From contig NZ_NGUO01000008.1 of assembly GCF_002206635.1 (NCBI RefSeq), positions 1 to 64,000 of the forward strand: DNA of 64,000 nucleotides. Reading direction: 5' to 3'. Position numbers and translations under genes: made by a program. Origin of the DNA: Polynucleobacter aenigmaticus. Lineage in GTDB: Bacteria > Pseudomonadota > Gammaproteobacteria > Burkholderiales > Burkholderiaceae. Shown one piece after another: positions 19,353-27,463 of the stretch. Each line of letters starts with the position of its first letter. Position 1 is the first letter of the stretch. The notes beneath the pieces are model-generated. The model did not search any database, was not told where the DNA came from, and worked only from the letters and a program-made list of their open reading frames with translations.

Positions 19353-21312
19353 TTTTGATGCCGCTAGGCTTTGCAGTGATATATCCTACTGCAGCACCAA
19401 ATCGATCCTTGTAATTCTTTTGAATCAAGGGATTTAATATGGGCATCACTTTTGAATGTAATTTTCCTAGCCAATCACCTGGATGTTGAAAGTTGGCAGT
19501 GATATAAGTCCAGCCATTGAGGTTATCTACTACGCTAAGGCCGGTTGCTTCTGCGCCGGAGGGCATAGAGGCAATTCTACTGAGTTTCTTTGTATCCACG
19601 TTATAGGCCCAAATAAAATTATTCACATGGGTGCTACTGTCTTCCCCGATAAAGAGAGTCCTTAACTTTTCAGAAAACTTGAGGTTATCTGGATTGGAAA
19701 TAGTATTGGGGTCAGCCAAGTTCCCGAGCTCATCTTGCGCAATATCTCGACCAACGATTAGCGCCGATAGTTGTCTTGGAACCCAATTACTCTGGATGGC
19801 ATTTCCTGATTGATCGCGTTGATTGCCCTCCAGCTTGCTGGTCATGACTGCGCCAGCGATTAAGGGTTTTTCGAGCTCAATCATGCTCTGTGAATTCCAG
19901 CCCTTGCCACCTTTGATCATTGAATCCTGTATGTTTTGCAGGGCAAAGTACGCAACTTTATCTTTGAGATTAGCGGTGGTACCTTCCATCTTGCTAAAGC
20001 CCATGCTACCGCCCATGAGATAAGCATAGCGATGGGTTTCCAAAAATGCTGCCGCCTTTTCCATTCCAGGTTTTAGCCTTACCCAATTGGTAATACCATC
20101 GTAGTAAATTTTTGTGAATGTGTCGTCGTTGGGATCAGTCTTTAAAACCGTCATGATGTCGGATGGTTTTAAGGTCGCAGCGAGTTTTTTGATTTCATCG
20201 CTAGTGGCATGACCGAGCTTGATCCAGGATAATTTCGCGCCATCGTCTTTTGGGTCTATGGAGAATCCCTGGCCTAGTTTGGCTACATAAAGCGTTCCAG
20301 AAGAAAGATCAGCCTCTTTATCCGCAATGAAAAGGAATAGGCCGCTATTGGTGTAGTCATCACCCATTAGAACGGTTCTTCTATCAGGCATCACTTCAAC
20401 TAACTCATGTGAAATACGCCCGAGACAATAGTGCTTTACAAGAGTACCTGTTCCATCGGGATTGACAGTGACTTCAGGAAGGTGACCATAGTTGTATGGG
20501 TTTGCACTGGTCTCATTGCCGTAGAGATTTTTACTAAAGGCCTTAAAGCGCACATTCTCATGTGCAAAGGGCGCATCAGGCTCATATTCCTCGCTCGATA
20601 AATGTGTATTCCATGGTGATAAGCTGGCGCCACAGGTGATCCATAGGCCTTGAGCGCTAGAAGTATCTACAGGGGTGTATTTGACTAAGGTGAGCTTGCC
20701 ACTAGCCGGATCCTGATTGAGTGTTAAGACGGCGATTTGAGAGGGTAGGACTCCGTACATTTTTTCGTTGCCCTGATTGGTATTGGTGTATTCAAATTGA
20801 ACCACTGCAAACACCGTATTGCCTCGCACCCCTTTAACTTTTGCTCTTTCAAGTTTCAATAAAGACATGCCATCTGGACAATCGGAAAAGAATTGCCTTT
20901 CTTTGCCTGATACAGAGTTATCCATAATCGGTCTATTGTGAATATCTACATATCCGCCAGCCAATATTTTTCCATTCTTACCATCTGGAACCAGATCTCC
21001 AGTAATAAAGAATGGCTCATAAGCGAGTTTGTATGTTTTTGTATCCCCATTCTGCATGGTGACTTCAAGCATCGATCCCACTGAAGTGGTAGCCATTGCT
21101 TCTGGATTAGCTAGAGAAGGCGCCTCCATAGAGATAAATTCTGCGGACCTGAAACCAGAAGCCGCTTCGGCAGCAATCAACGGGGAGCTATTGAAGAGTG
21201 CGGTTAAGCCGGTAGATCCTATGGGTAGCATGGGAGCGCTAATAGCCATTTTAATAAATGAGCGACGCTTAAGGGCTTTAGGGTTTGACATAGTGCACAT
21301 GTTTCTCTTCAT
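19345..21312 (-). CDS. phoX: PhoX-type (DUF839) secreted phosphatase
   Basis: The N-terminus has a twin-arginine signal (KRRSFIKMAISAPMLPIGST), so export is probably by Tat, as for other PhoX enzymes. The body matches the PhoX/DUF839 family: FFITGDLVPDGKNGKILAGG, FSDCPDGMSLL, ISHELVEVMPDRRTVLMGDD, LYVAKL, FIGEDSSTHVNNFIWAYN and SMPSGAEATGLSV. PhoX is a calcium/iron alkaline phosphatase that releases phosphate from organic esters during starvation. Start candidates are ATG 21312 (MKRNMCTM, used) and ATG 21291 (MSNPKALK). It would complement the Pst system in this window. Confidence 0.8.
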   Translation of the reverse strand: MKRNMCTMSNPKALKRRSFIKMAISAPMLPIGSTGLTALFNSSPLIAAEAASGFRSAEFISMEAPSLANPEAMATTSVGSMLEVTMQNGDTKTYKLAYEPFFITGDLVPDGKNGKILAGGYVDIHNRPIMDNSVSGKERQFFSDCPDGMSLLKLERAKVKGVRGNTVFAVVQFEYTNTNQGNEKMYGVLPSQIAVLTLNQDPASGKLTLVKYTPVDTSSAQGLWITCGASLSPWNTHLSSEEYEPDAPFAHENVRFKAFSKNLYGNETSANPYNYGHLPEVTVNPDGTGTLVKHYCLGRISHELVEVMPDRRTVLMGDDYTNSGLFLFIADKEADLSSGTLYVAKLGQGFSIDPKDDGAKLSWIKLGHATSDEIKKLAATLKPSDIMTVLKTDPNDDTFTKIYYDGITNWVRLKPGMEKAAAFLETHRYAYLMGGSMGFSKMEGTTANLKDKVAYFALQNIQDSMIKGGKGWNSQSMIELEKPLIAGAVMTSKLEGNQRDQSGNAIQSNWVPRQLSALIVGRDIAQDELGNLADPNTISNPDNLKFSEKLRTLFIGEDSSTHVNNFIWAYNVDTKKLSRIASMPSGAEATGLSVVDNLNGWTYITANFQHPGDWLGKLHSKVMPILNPLIQKNYKDRFGAAVGYITAKPSGIKIT

Positions 21313-21384
21313 TGGGCTTGTGTTGAGTATCAAAAACGAGAATGAGGCCATTGTTTAGGTAATAATTTATTGTCTAGCCAGAAT

Positions 21385-21402
21385 ATGACAGTTTGATTAA
21401 TG
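21385..21402 (-). promoter_or_regulatory. Weak PHO box candidate upstream of phoX
   Basis: On the minus strand, CATTAAT, spacer CAAA, CTGTCAT lies about 75 bp before the gene. One unit is a perfect CTGTCAT and the other matches poorly. PhoB control is plausible for a PhoX gene, but the sequence support is modest. Confidence 0.35.
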
Positions 21403-21458
21403 CTCTGATGGGGCATCGCCACAGTTAGGGCCTGCTTATAGATGAGTATGATTGCTAC

Positions 21459-22175
21459 ATGGAATCACTAAACAATATCAATCTCGTTTCATTGGCTGAC
21501 ACGGCGGTTAGCCTCTCGGCTGCTTTTATTTTCGGCGGCTTAATTGGGCTTGAGCGTCAATTTCGTCAGCGTACTGCAGGGTTAAGAACCAATATCTTGG
21601 TTGCGCTTGGTGCAGCAATCTTTGTGGATGCTGCCAATCGCTTAGTGGGGCATGAAGGTGCCGTTCATGTGATGGCCTACGTTGTGTCAGGTATTGGCTT
21701 TTTGGGTGCCGGCGTCATCATGCGCGAGGAGGGCAATGTCCGTGGAATTAATACCGCTGCAACACTGTGGGGTTCTGGCGCAGTTGGCGCATTGGCAGGC
21801 GCAGATTTAATACTAGAGGCCGCCTTGGCAACCCTGTTTGTGTTGGCTGCCAACACATTGCTTCGCCCAGTGGTGAGTCTGATTAATAGGCAGCCCTTAG
21901 ATACGGAGTCTGTTGAGGTTACGAATTCTGTTTACATCATTACCCCAAAGCACTCTCAAAAGATTGCGCTGAAGCAATTTATTGAAGCTCTGGAAACTGC
22001 CGGCTATCAGACGCAAGATGTTGAAGTCCATCAGTTTGGTAGCGATGATGTGGAGATTCAGGCTGTGCTAACTGCCACAGCCGTGGAGGGTGATCAGATG
22101 GACGCTTTAATTGCTAAGTTAGCCGATCTTGATTATGTTAATCAAGCGTTCTGGAGCCCTAGCACTACTGATTAG
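21459..22175 (+). CDS. MgtC/SapB family protein with C-terminal ACT-like domain
   Basis: The 238-residue protein has the MgtC membrane part (FIFGGLIGLERQFRQRTAGLRTNILVALGAA, VVSGIGFLGAGVIM and GINTAATLWGSGAVGALAG, about residues 20-130). A soluble C-terminal domain of about 90 residues (SVYIITPKHSQKIALKQFIE to the end) has the length and pattern of the ACT-like domain of long MgtC proteins. It therefore represents the full-length form, unlike the short paralogue at 13318. It is divergent from phoX. MgtC is linked to adaptation to low Mg and low phosphate in other bacteria. Confidence 0.88.
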   Translation: MESLNNINLVSLADTAVSLSAAFIFGGLIGLERQFRQRTAGLRTNILVALGAAIFVDAANRLVGHEGAVHVMAYVVSGIGFLGAGVIMREEGNVRGINTAATLWGSGAVGALAGADLILEAALATLFVLAANTLLRPVVSLINRQPLDTESVEVTNSVYIITPKHSQKIALKQFIEALETAGYQTQDVEVHQFGSDDVEIQAVLTATAVEGDQMDALIAKLADLDYVNQAFWSPSTTD

Positions 22176-22189
22176 TTGTATAGCTTGCG

Positions 22190-22453
22190 TTGGATGCGCC
22201 TGTCTTGATTCTGAAATATTTTGAGTCCAATATTCTGGCTGTGAATACCTTATCTAAAAACCAGCACTCCATCATTACATGCCCCAATTGCCAAGGGCAT
22301 GAGATCCTTGAAATACCTCAGGGGTACTCTCAGCATCTCTATCGTTGCCCGTCATGCAGCATCATTCTTAAGCCCAAGTCTGGTGATTGCTGCATATTCT
22401 GTAGTTTTGCTAATGTGGATTGCTCGAGTTCCGGGCAAAATTTAGCAGCTTAG
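22190..22453 (+). CDS. Small cysteine-rich protein of the GDCC-CSY type
   Basis: The C-terminal half has CPNCQGHEILEIPQG, YRCPSCSIILKPKSGDCC and FCSFANVDC. The two CxxC pairs suggest a zinc ribbon, and GDCCxFCSYxxVxC is a recurrent motif of a short bacterial family of unknown function. Residues 1-25 are uncertain because no good start or ribosome-binding site is visible: TTG 22190 gives 87 residues and GTG 22241 gives 70. It lies between mgtC and ppx on the same strand. No function is proposed. Confidence 0.65.
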   Translation: MDAPVLILKYFESNILAVNTLSKNQHSIITCPNCQGHEILEIPQGYSQHLYRCPSCSIILKPKSGDCCIFCSFANVDCSSSGQNLAA

Positions 22454-22478
22454 TCTTTTGCCAGTAGACTACGGCTTG

Positions 22479-22518
22479 GTTTCATGAATATGTCACGTTG
22501 TTTTCATAAAATAGACAT
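22479..22518 (+). promoter_or_regulatory. Four-unit PHO box upstream of ppx
   Basis: Four 7-bp units at a strict 11-bp period: GTTTCAT (22479), ATGTCAC (22490), TTTTCAT (22501) and TAGACAT (22512), with 4-base spacers GAAT, GTTG and AAAA. All keep the TCAT/TCAC/ACAT core of PhoB half-sites. The array ends 34 bp before the ppx start, a good position for PhoB activation. Confidence 0.7.
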
Positions 22519-22552
22519 ATTCATTTAAATTTGCTTAGCTACTGGGAACATT

Positions 22553-24118
22553 TTGACCCTTTTTAAAGACATCTCCGGAAATAATTCCTCCGACCTAGTC
22601 GCTGCTGTCGATTTGGGTTCTAACAGTTTTCGTATGCTCGTTGCGCAGGTTGTCAAAACACCTTCGGGTACTCAGTTGCGTCCCATTGATACTCTTCGTG
22701 AATCCGTACGCTTAGCCGCAGGTCTTACCGATAATAAATTACTGGGTAATGACGCCTATCAACGGGGTTTGACTGCTATTCGTCGCTTTGGTGAGCGTAT
22801 TAGAGACTTTGATCCTTCCAAAGTCCGCGCTGTTGCTACTAACACCTTGCGAGTCGCCAAAAATGCCCCTAATTTTGTGCGTGATGCCGAGGAAGCCCTG
22901 GGCTTCCCAATTGAAATCATCGCGGGCGTTGAAGAGGCGCGTTTAATTTATATTGGCGCCGCTCATGAAGTTTCTGCGATCCAAGGAAATCGCCTGGTAG
23001 TGGACATTGGCGGGGGCTCAACAGAACTAATTATTGGCAGGGGTTATGAACCCAAGTTAATGGAAAGTCTGTATATCGGCTGTGTTTCTCATAGCCTTCG
23101 ATTCTTTCCCAAGGGCAATATTGATGCCCATGCTTTTAAAGAGGCTGAGCTAGCTGCGCGTCGCGAGATTCAGGTCATTTCAGGAGCCTATTTAAAGTGT
23201 GGCTGGAAGCAAGTGATTGGCTCCTCTGGTACAGCGCGTGCCTTAGCAGATCTCATTGCAGAGAATAACTTCAATGGTCAGGTAGATGAAGGTCTGACCA
23301 TGGGTCGTGTAAATGGTTCTAGTGGACTGATTACACGCGAGGGCCTGAGGGCCATGAAAAAGCATCTTCTCAAGTACGACCATATCAGTCAGGTGGAATT
23401 GCTAGGTTTAAAAGATGACCGAAGATCGGTATGGCCAGGCGGCCTTGCTATCATGATTGCCGTTTTTGATGAGCTGGGTATTGAGAGTATGGAAGTGACT
23501 GATGCTGCTTTGCGTGTCGGGGTCTTATATGATCTTTTGGGCCGCTCTCAGCATGATGACATGCGCTTTGTGACGGTTGAGCAATTTATGCAGCGTTATT
23601 CTGTAGATCGAGAACAGGCAAATCGGGTTGGCCAACATGCGGCTGATTTCCTTGCGCAACTGCCTAAGCCTGATATCGAAAGTAGATCCGATAATATTGC
23701 ATTGCTCCAGTGGGCAGCTAATTTGCATGAGATAGGTCTGTCGATTTCTCATAATGGCTATCACAAGCATTCTGCCTATATTGCTGGTAATGCAGATATG
23801 CCCGGCTTCTCAAAAAATGATCAAGCAAGACTGGCTGCATTGTTAATTGGTCATACTGGAAAATTAGGTAAGCTAGCGAATAACCCCAGCTTTAAAGATT
23901 GGCGTATGTTGTTTTGCTTGCGCCTAGCTCAGGCCCTATGCCGGGGTAGAAGCGATGCCAACCTGCCAAAAGTAAAAGTATCTGAGCATGATGGATCTTA
24001 TCTAATTAGCCTGTCAAAAGACTGGGCTAATGAGCATCCTTTGACAGAATTTAGCCTACAAAAAGAAGCGGCCGAATGGGAGCGTATCGGCCGGCCTTAT
24101 AAAATCAGTTTGAAATAA
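22553..24118 (+). CDS. ppx: Exopolyphosphatase
   Basis: Ppx removes terminal phosphates from long-chain polyphosphate; the related GppA hydrolyses pppGpp. The 521-residue protein has the actin-like ASKHA fold signatures AAVDLGSNSFRMLVAQ, ATNTLRVAKN, EEARLIYIGAAHE and LVVDIGGGSTELIIGRG, then GSSGTARALADL and an HD-like C-terminal domain (WAANLHEIGLSISHNGYHKHSAY), which is the long Ppx form. Start is TTG 22553. A four-unit PHO-like array precedes it, so it is probably induced by phosphate limitation. It is convergent with olsB. Confidence 0.93.
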   Translation: MTLFKDISGNNSSDLVAAVDLGSNSFRMLVAQVVKTPSGTQLRPIDTLRESVRLAAGLTDNKLLGNDAYQRGLTAIRRFGERIRDFDPSKVRAVATNTLRVAKNAPNFVRDAEEALGFPIEIIAGVEEARLIYIGAAHEVSAIQGNRLVVDIGGGSTELIIGRGYEPKLMESLYIGCVSHSLRFFPKGNIDAHAFKEAELAARREIQVISGAYLKCGWKQVIGSSGTARALADLIAENNFNGQVDEGLTMGRVNGSSGLITREGLRAMKKHLLKYDHISQVELLGLKDDRRSVWPGGLAIMIAVFDELGIESMEVTDAALRVGVLYDLLGRSQHDDMRFVTVEQFMQRYSVDREQANRVGQHAADFLAQLPKPDIESRSDNIALLQWAANLHEIGLSISHNGYHKHSAYIAGNADMPGFSKNDQARLAALLIGHTGKLGKLANNPSFKDWRMLFCLRLAQALCRGRSDANLPKVKVSEHDGSYLISLSKDWANEHPLTEFSLQKEAAEWERIGRPYKISLK

Positions 24119-24122
24119 ATTC

Positions 24123-24147
24123 CAGCCAGCTTAATGTCAGCTGGCTG
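24123..24147. terminator. Hairpin between convergent ppx and olsB
   Basis: CAGCCAGCT, loop TAATGTC, AGCTGGCTG is a perfect 9-bp stem, placed 5 bases after the ppx stop and 5 bases after the olsB stop. It lacks a clear U tract on either strand, but its position suggests a shared 3' end structure. Confidence 0.55.
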
Positions 24148-24151
24148 CCCT

Positions 24152-25087
24152 TCACACGCCTAAGAAATGCTTAGCGTAACGTGGATTAATTTCTGATAGA
24201 CGTAACATGGTGAGTACGTCAGCAGTATTGAAATCGGGATCCCACGCTGGGGCGCTGCAAATCTTGGCGCCTAGCTTCAAGTAGCCCTTAATCAACGGTG
24301 GTGGCTCGACCTGTAAGCCGCCGTTCAGACGATCCAGTGGGAGTGGCAGGCGAGGGAAGGCATGGTTCTCTACCGGTGCCATTTGATCGTTACTGAGGGA
24401 GTTATAGAGGCTAGCTGCAAAGTGACCACCATCTGCCATCGGAATACTTGCGCAACCAAGCATGATTTCATAATCGTGCTTTTGCATGTATTGAGCCAAA
24501 CCACTCCATAGGGCCATGATGACGGCGCCAGAGCGGTAGTCTGCATGAACACAAGATCTACCAAGTTCCACCATTTTCGGGCGCAAATGATTTAAGCGTG
24601 ACAAGTCAAATTCAGAATCAGAGTAAAGGCGACCAATTTCTAAGGCCTTATGTGGGGGCAATACGCGATAGGTACCGACCACCTTGAGTGATTCTTGATC
24701 TCGAATCAGTAAGTGATCGCAATAAGTATCAAACTCATCGATATCTAAGTTTTCAGCATTAGCGGGGAGCTTGGCCCCCATCTCTTCTGCAAATACTTTA
24801 TAACGTAGGCGCTGAGCTTCTTTAATCTCGCTGCCATTGCTGGCCCAGGTAATTTGAAAGGCAGGACGTTTAGGTTTAGTGGTAGCTTTATCAATTGCTA
24901 CTGGCTCTTGAATGCTTAATTCTGCACGCGCTCTAGTAGCAAATTTCTTGCCAAATAGTTTCTTGGCCATTTTCTTGGAAAAGAGTTTCTTGATGGCCTC
25001 TGTCTTGCTTTTAATCTTCTTTGGTTTACCTTCAAATCGTGAGTTGAAGATATCAAATGCAGCTAGCGGGTTTGGAATATCCGACAT
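24152..25087 (-). CDS. olsB: L-ornithine N-alpha-acyltransferase (OlsB-like)
   Basis: The GNAT-fold, hemolysin-like acyltransferase domain occupies about residues 75-300 and shows QRLRYKVFAEEMGAKLP, DEFDTYCDHLLIRD, VVGTYRVLPP, ELGRSCVHADYRSG and LGCASIPMADG, the pattern of OlsB. OlsB makes lyso-ornithine lipid from ornithine and 3-hydroxyacyl-ACP, giving a phosphorus-free membrane lipid. The first 70 residues are a Lys-rich, variable extension. AAGGA lies five bases before ATG 25087. It ends a minus-strand group with dgkA, a glycosyltransferase and plcP, and an OlsA-like gene lies divergently at 27464, so both ornithine-lipid steps are here. Confidence 0.82.
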   Translation of the reverse strand: MSDIPNPLAAFDIFNSRFEGKPKKIKSKTEAIKKLFSKKMAKKLFGKKFATRARAELSIQEPVAIDKATTKPKRPAFQITWASNGSEIKEAQRLRYKVFAEEMGAKLPANAENLDIDEFDTYCDHLLIRDQESLKVVGTYRVLPPHKALEIGRLYSDSEFDLSRLNHLRPKMVELGRSCVHADYRSGAVIMALWSGLAQYMQKHDYEIMLGCASIPMADGGHFAASLYNSLSNDQMAPVENHAFPRLPLPLDRLNGGLQVEPPPLIKGYLKLGAKICSAPAWDPDFNTADVLTMLRLSEINPRYAKHFLGV

Positions 25088-25129
25088 AGTTTTCCTTATT
25101 TATATACCTTGAATCGTATAAGCTCTTTG

Positions 25130-25534
25130 TTACCAATCCATGACAATGGGTGTGCAAATAGTGATCCAAAGTAGCGCAGCAATCAGTAGGGCCAGCATTA
25201 CTGCGGCTGACCCGAAGTCTTTCGCTCTTTTTGATAGATCGTGATGATCAAATGAGATCCGGTCGATGGCAGCCTCAACGCTCGAATTGAGTAATTCCAC
25301 CACTAGGACCATAATTAAAGAGGCAATGAGAGCGCACTTCTCTAATGGGCTGATAGGTAGAAAAAAGGCAACTGGGGTCAATAGCACCAGTAGTGTTAGT
25401 TCTTGCCTAAAAGCACTTTCTTCTTTAAAGGCATACACAATGCCGCACCAAGAGTTCTTGGCTGCATGCCAAGCTCTGGTTAGCCCCCGATTGCCTTTGT
25501 GGGGGTTTTGATTGATGTTGTAGGGAGTGGTCAA
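25130..25534 (-). CDS. dgkA: Diacylglycerol kinase
   Basis: The 134-residue integral membrane kinase has three helices and the DgkA signature VVELLNSSVEAAIDRISFDHHDLSKRAKDFGSAAVML, including the catalytic Glu and the metal-binding ENS-like site. An amphipathic N-terminus (WHAAKNSWCGIVYAFKEESAFRQE) precedes it. DgkA phosphorylates diacylglycerol to phosphatidic acid. Start is TTG 25534 with AAGG upstream, only 9 bp after the glycosyltransferase gene. In this group it could salvage the diacylglycerol that PlcP makes when it is not used for glycolipids. Confidence 0.93.
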   Translation of the reverse strand: MTTPYNINQNPHKGNRGLTRAWHAAKNSWCGIVYAFKEESAFRQELTLLVLLTPVAFFLPISPLEKCALIASLIMVLVVELLNSSVEAAIDRISFDHHDLSKRAKDFGSAAVMLALLIAALLWITICTPIVMDW

Positions 25535-25543
25535 AGTGCAGCC

Positions 25544-26572
25544 TTATGCTAGAGCATTAACGTGCACTTCTGGGGAAGGCACTGGCTTGAGGTGATTGGC
25601 AAATTGCTCAGAAGCCGCTCTCCAAGAGAATTTCTCGGCATGAGCTCTAGCAACTTCGCGTGGAATCTTGAGGGCATGTAGGCAAGCTTCGCGTAAATCT
25701 TCATTCATTGCGCCGGCTGGGGAGTTGCCCAAGACATCAATTGGGCCGGTAACAGGGTAAGCGGCTACAGGTGTTCCGCATGCCATTGCCTCGAGCAATA
25801 CCAATCCAAAGGTATCTGTTTTACTTGGAAATACAAACACATCGGCTGCAGCATAAACTTTAGCTAGCTCATGTTGTTGCAAAACACCTAGGTAGTTAAT
25901 ATCCGGATATTTTTGCTTGATGCCGGCCAGTGCTGGACCATCACCAACTACCCATTTAGAGCCTGGCAAATCAATTTCTAAAAAGGCATTGATGTTCTTC
26001 TCTACAGCAACGCGACCTACGTACAAAAAGATCGGGTGAGCAGTATTCAGAGCTTTTGATTCTTGCATTTTGAAGACATCGAGATCAACGCCTCTAGACC
26101 ACAAGACCACATTGTTGAGCCCAAATTTTTCTAGATCATCTTTAACCACAATCGTAGGCGCCATAACCGCCATGGACGGTCCATGGAACCAGCGAATAAA
26201 CGCATAAGTAATGGCAAGTGGAATGCCGGTACGTGCTTTGACATACTCTGGAAAGCGAGTGTGGTAGGCGGTAGAAAAAGGGAGATGATTTTTTACTGCA
26301 TAAGCGCGGGCCGATAAACCCAGAGGGCCTTCTGTGGCGATATGCATTGCATCAGGTGCAAAGGCCTTAATTTTCCGGGCAACTTCTTTGCCAGGAAATA
26401 GGGAGAGAGCAATATCGGGATAAGTGGGGCAGGGAATAGATCTAAAGCCATTTGGCGTAATCATTTCAACCTCATGACCCATGGCAATGAGTTCAGCACG
26501 TGTTTGCTTGAGTGTTCTCACAACGCCATTAACCTGCGGATCCCATGCATCAGTGATGATCATAATTTTCAT
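25544..26572 (-). CDS. GT4 glycosyltransferase, likely diacylglycerol glycosyltransferase (Agt-like)
   Basis: A GT-B, family 4 glycosyltransferase of 342 residues: MKIMIITDAWDPQVNGVVRTL at the N-terminus, HIATEGPLGLSARAYA, TAYHTRFPEYVKAR, LYVGRVAVEKNINAFLE, VFPSKTDTFGLVLLEAMACG (the EX7E region) and PVAAYPVTGP. The start overlaps the plcP stop (ATGA). PlcP next to such a glycosyltransferase is the arrangement known from phosphate-starved marine and soil bacteria. There PlcP turns phospholipids into diacylglycerol and the glycosyltransferase adds a sugar. The substrate is inferred from this context. Confidence 0.85.
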   Translation of the reverse strand: MKIMIITDAWDPQVNGVVRTLKQTRAELIAMGHEVEMITPNGFRSIPCPTYPDIALSLFPGKEVARKIKAFAPDAMHIATEGPLGLSARAYAVKNHLPFSTAYHTRFPEYVKARTGIPLAITYAFIRWFHGPSMAVMAPTIVVKDDLEKFGLNNVVLWSRGVDLDVFKMQESKALNTAHPIFLYVGRVAVEKNINAFLEIDLPGSKWVVGDGPALAGIKQKYPDINYLGVLQQHELAKVYAAADVFVFPSKTDTFGLVLLEAMACGTPVAAYPVTGPIDVLGNSPAGAMNEDLREACLHALKIPREVARAHAEKFSWRAASEQFANHLKPVPSPEVHVNALA

Positions 26573-27378
26573 ACGGTAGCCTCTTTGATGAGTAATTCAA
26601 CAGCGGGTTGTAGGGTAATTTCAGGAACGTGAACTGGATCGCCTTTAATATGGGTCCAGTAGATAATTTTGAGTTCGCCTTCAGTCGTCTCCACTAAAGC
26701 AGAAAGGCTTTCAACCCAATCGCCATCATTGCAGTAGAGTAGGCCGTCAATCTCGCGAATTTCCGCTTTGTGAATGTGGCCACAGACAACGCCATCACAA
26801 TCACGCAAGCGCGCTTCCCTGGCCATGATGTGCTCAAAGTCCGCGATATAACTCACTGCATTTTTTACTTGATGTTTGAGGTATTGAGAGAGGGACCAGT
26901 ACTGCAGGCCCATCTTGACCCGCAACATATTGAAATAGCGGTTGATATATAAGATGAAGGAGTACAGAGTGTCACCAACGTACGCTAGCCATTTTGCATA
27001 TTGCATTACGCCATCAAATAGATCGCCATGGGTAACCCAGAGCTTACGACCATCTAAGGTTGTATGAATAACTTCTTCTTGCACCTTAATATCTCCAAAG
27101 GACATGCCGAAATACTGCCGAGCTGCCTCGTCATGATTGCCGGGGATGTAAATAACCTCTGTACCTTTTCGTGCCTTGCGCAATAGCTTTTGAACTACGT
27201 CATTGTGGGCTTGAGGCCAGTAAAAAGATTGCTTTAGACGCCAGCCGTCAATAATGTCGCCAACTAAATAAAACTGATCGGCTTCATTGTGCTTTAAGAA
27301 ATCGAGGAGGTAGTTAGCCTGACACCCTGATGTTCCTAGGTGTACATCTGAAATCCAGATAGCTCTGTAATGCATCAT
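26569..27378 (-). CDS. plcP: PlcP-type phospholipase C (metallophosphoesterase)
   Basis: The 269-residue protein has all calcineurin-like metal motifs: WISDVHLGTSG near residue 9, YLVGDIIDGW, IYIPGNHDEAARQ, VTHGDLFDG and VVCGHIHKAEI. It resembles LpxH (UDP-2,3-diacylglucosamine hydrolase). The DVHLGTxGCQA opening and the adjacent glycosyltransferase fit PlcP, which hydrolyses phosphatidyl lipids to diacylglycerol under phosphate starvation. A four-unit PHO-like array ends 25 bp before the ATG, which strongly supports PlcP over LpxH. No clear ribosome-binding site is visible, so translation may start from a very short leader. Confidence 0.8.
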   Translation of the reverse strand: MMHYRAIWISDVHLGTSGCQANYLLDFLKHNEADQFYLVGDIIDGWRLKQSFYWPQAHNDVVQKLLRKARKGTEVIYIPGNHDEAARQYFGMSFGDIKVQEEVIHTTLDGRKLWVTHGDLFDGVMQYAKWLAYVGDTLYSFILYINRYFNMLRVKMGLQYWSLSQYLKHQVKNAVSYIADFEHIMAREARLRDCDGVVCGHIHKAEIREIDGLLYCNDGDWVESLSALVETTEGELKIIYWTHIKGDPVHVPEITLQPAVELLIKEATV

Positions 27379-27402
27379 GAGTAGGGATTAGGCCTAGCCA
27401 TC

Positions 27403-27442
27403 ATGTAATCCTCATGACAGTTTTACGACAATTTGATGACAT
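27403..27442 (-). promoter_or_regulatory. Four-unit PHO box between plcP and olsA
   Basis: Read on the minus strand: ATGTCAT (27442-27436), CAAA, TTGTCGT, AAAA, CTGTCAT, GAGG, ATTACAT (27409-27403). These are four 7-bp units at exact 11-bp period, and the third is identical to the PhoB consensus half-site. The array fills most of the gap between the divergent plcP and olsA genes, so it could control both. Confidence 0.8.
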
Positions 27443-27463
27443 GATTTATATTGATGCTTGTTT

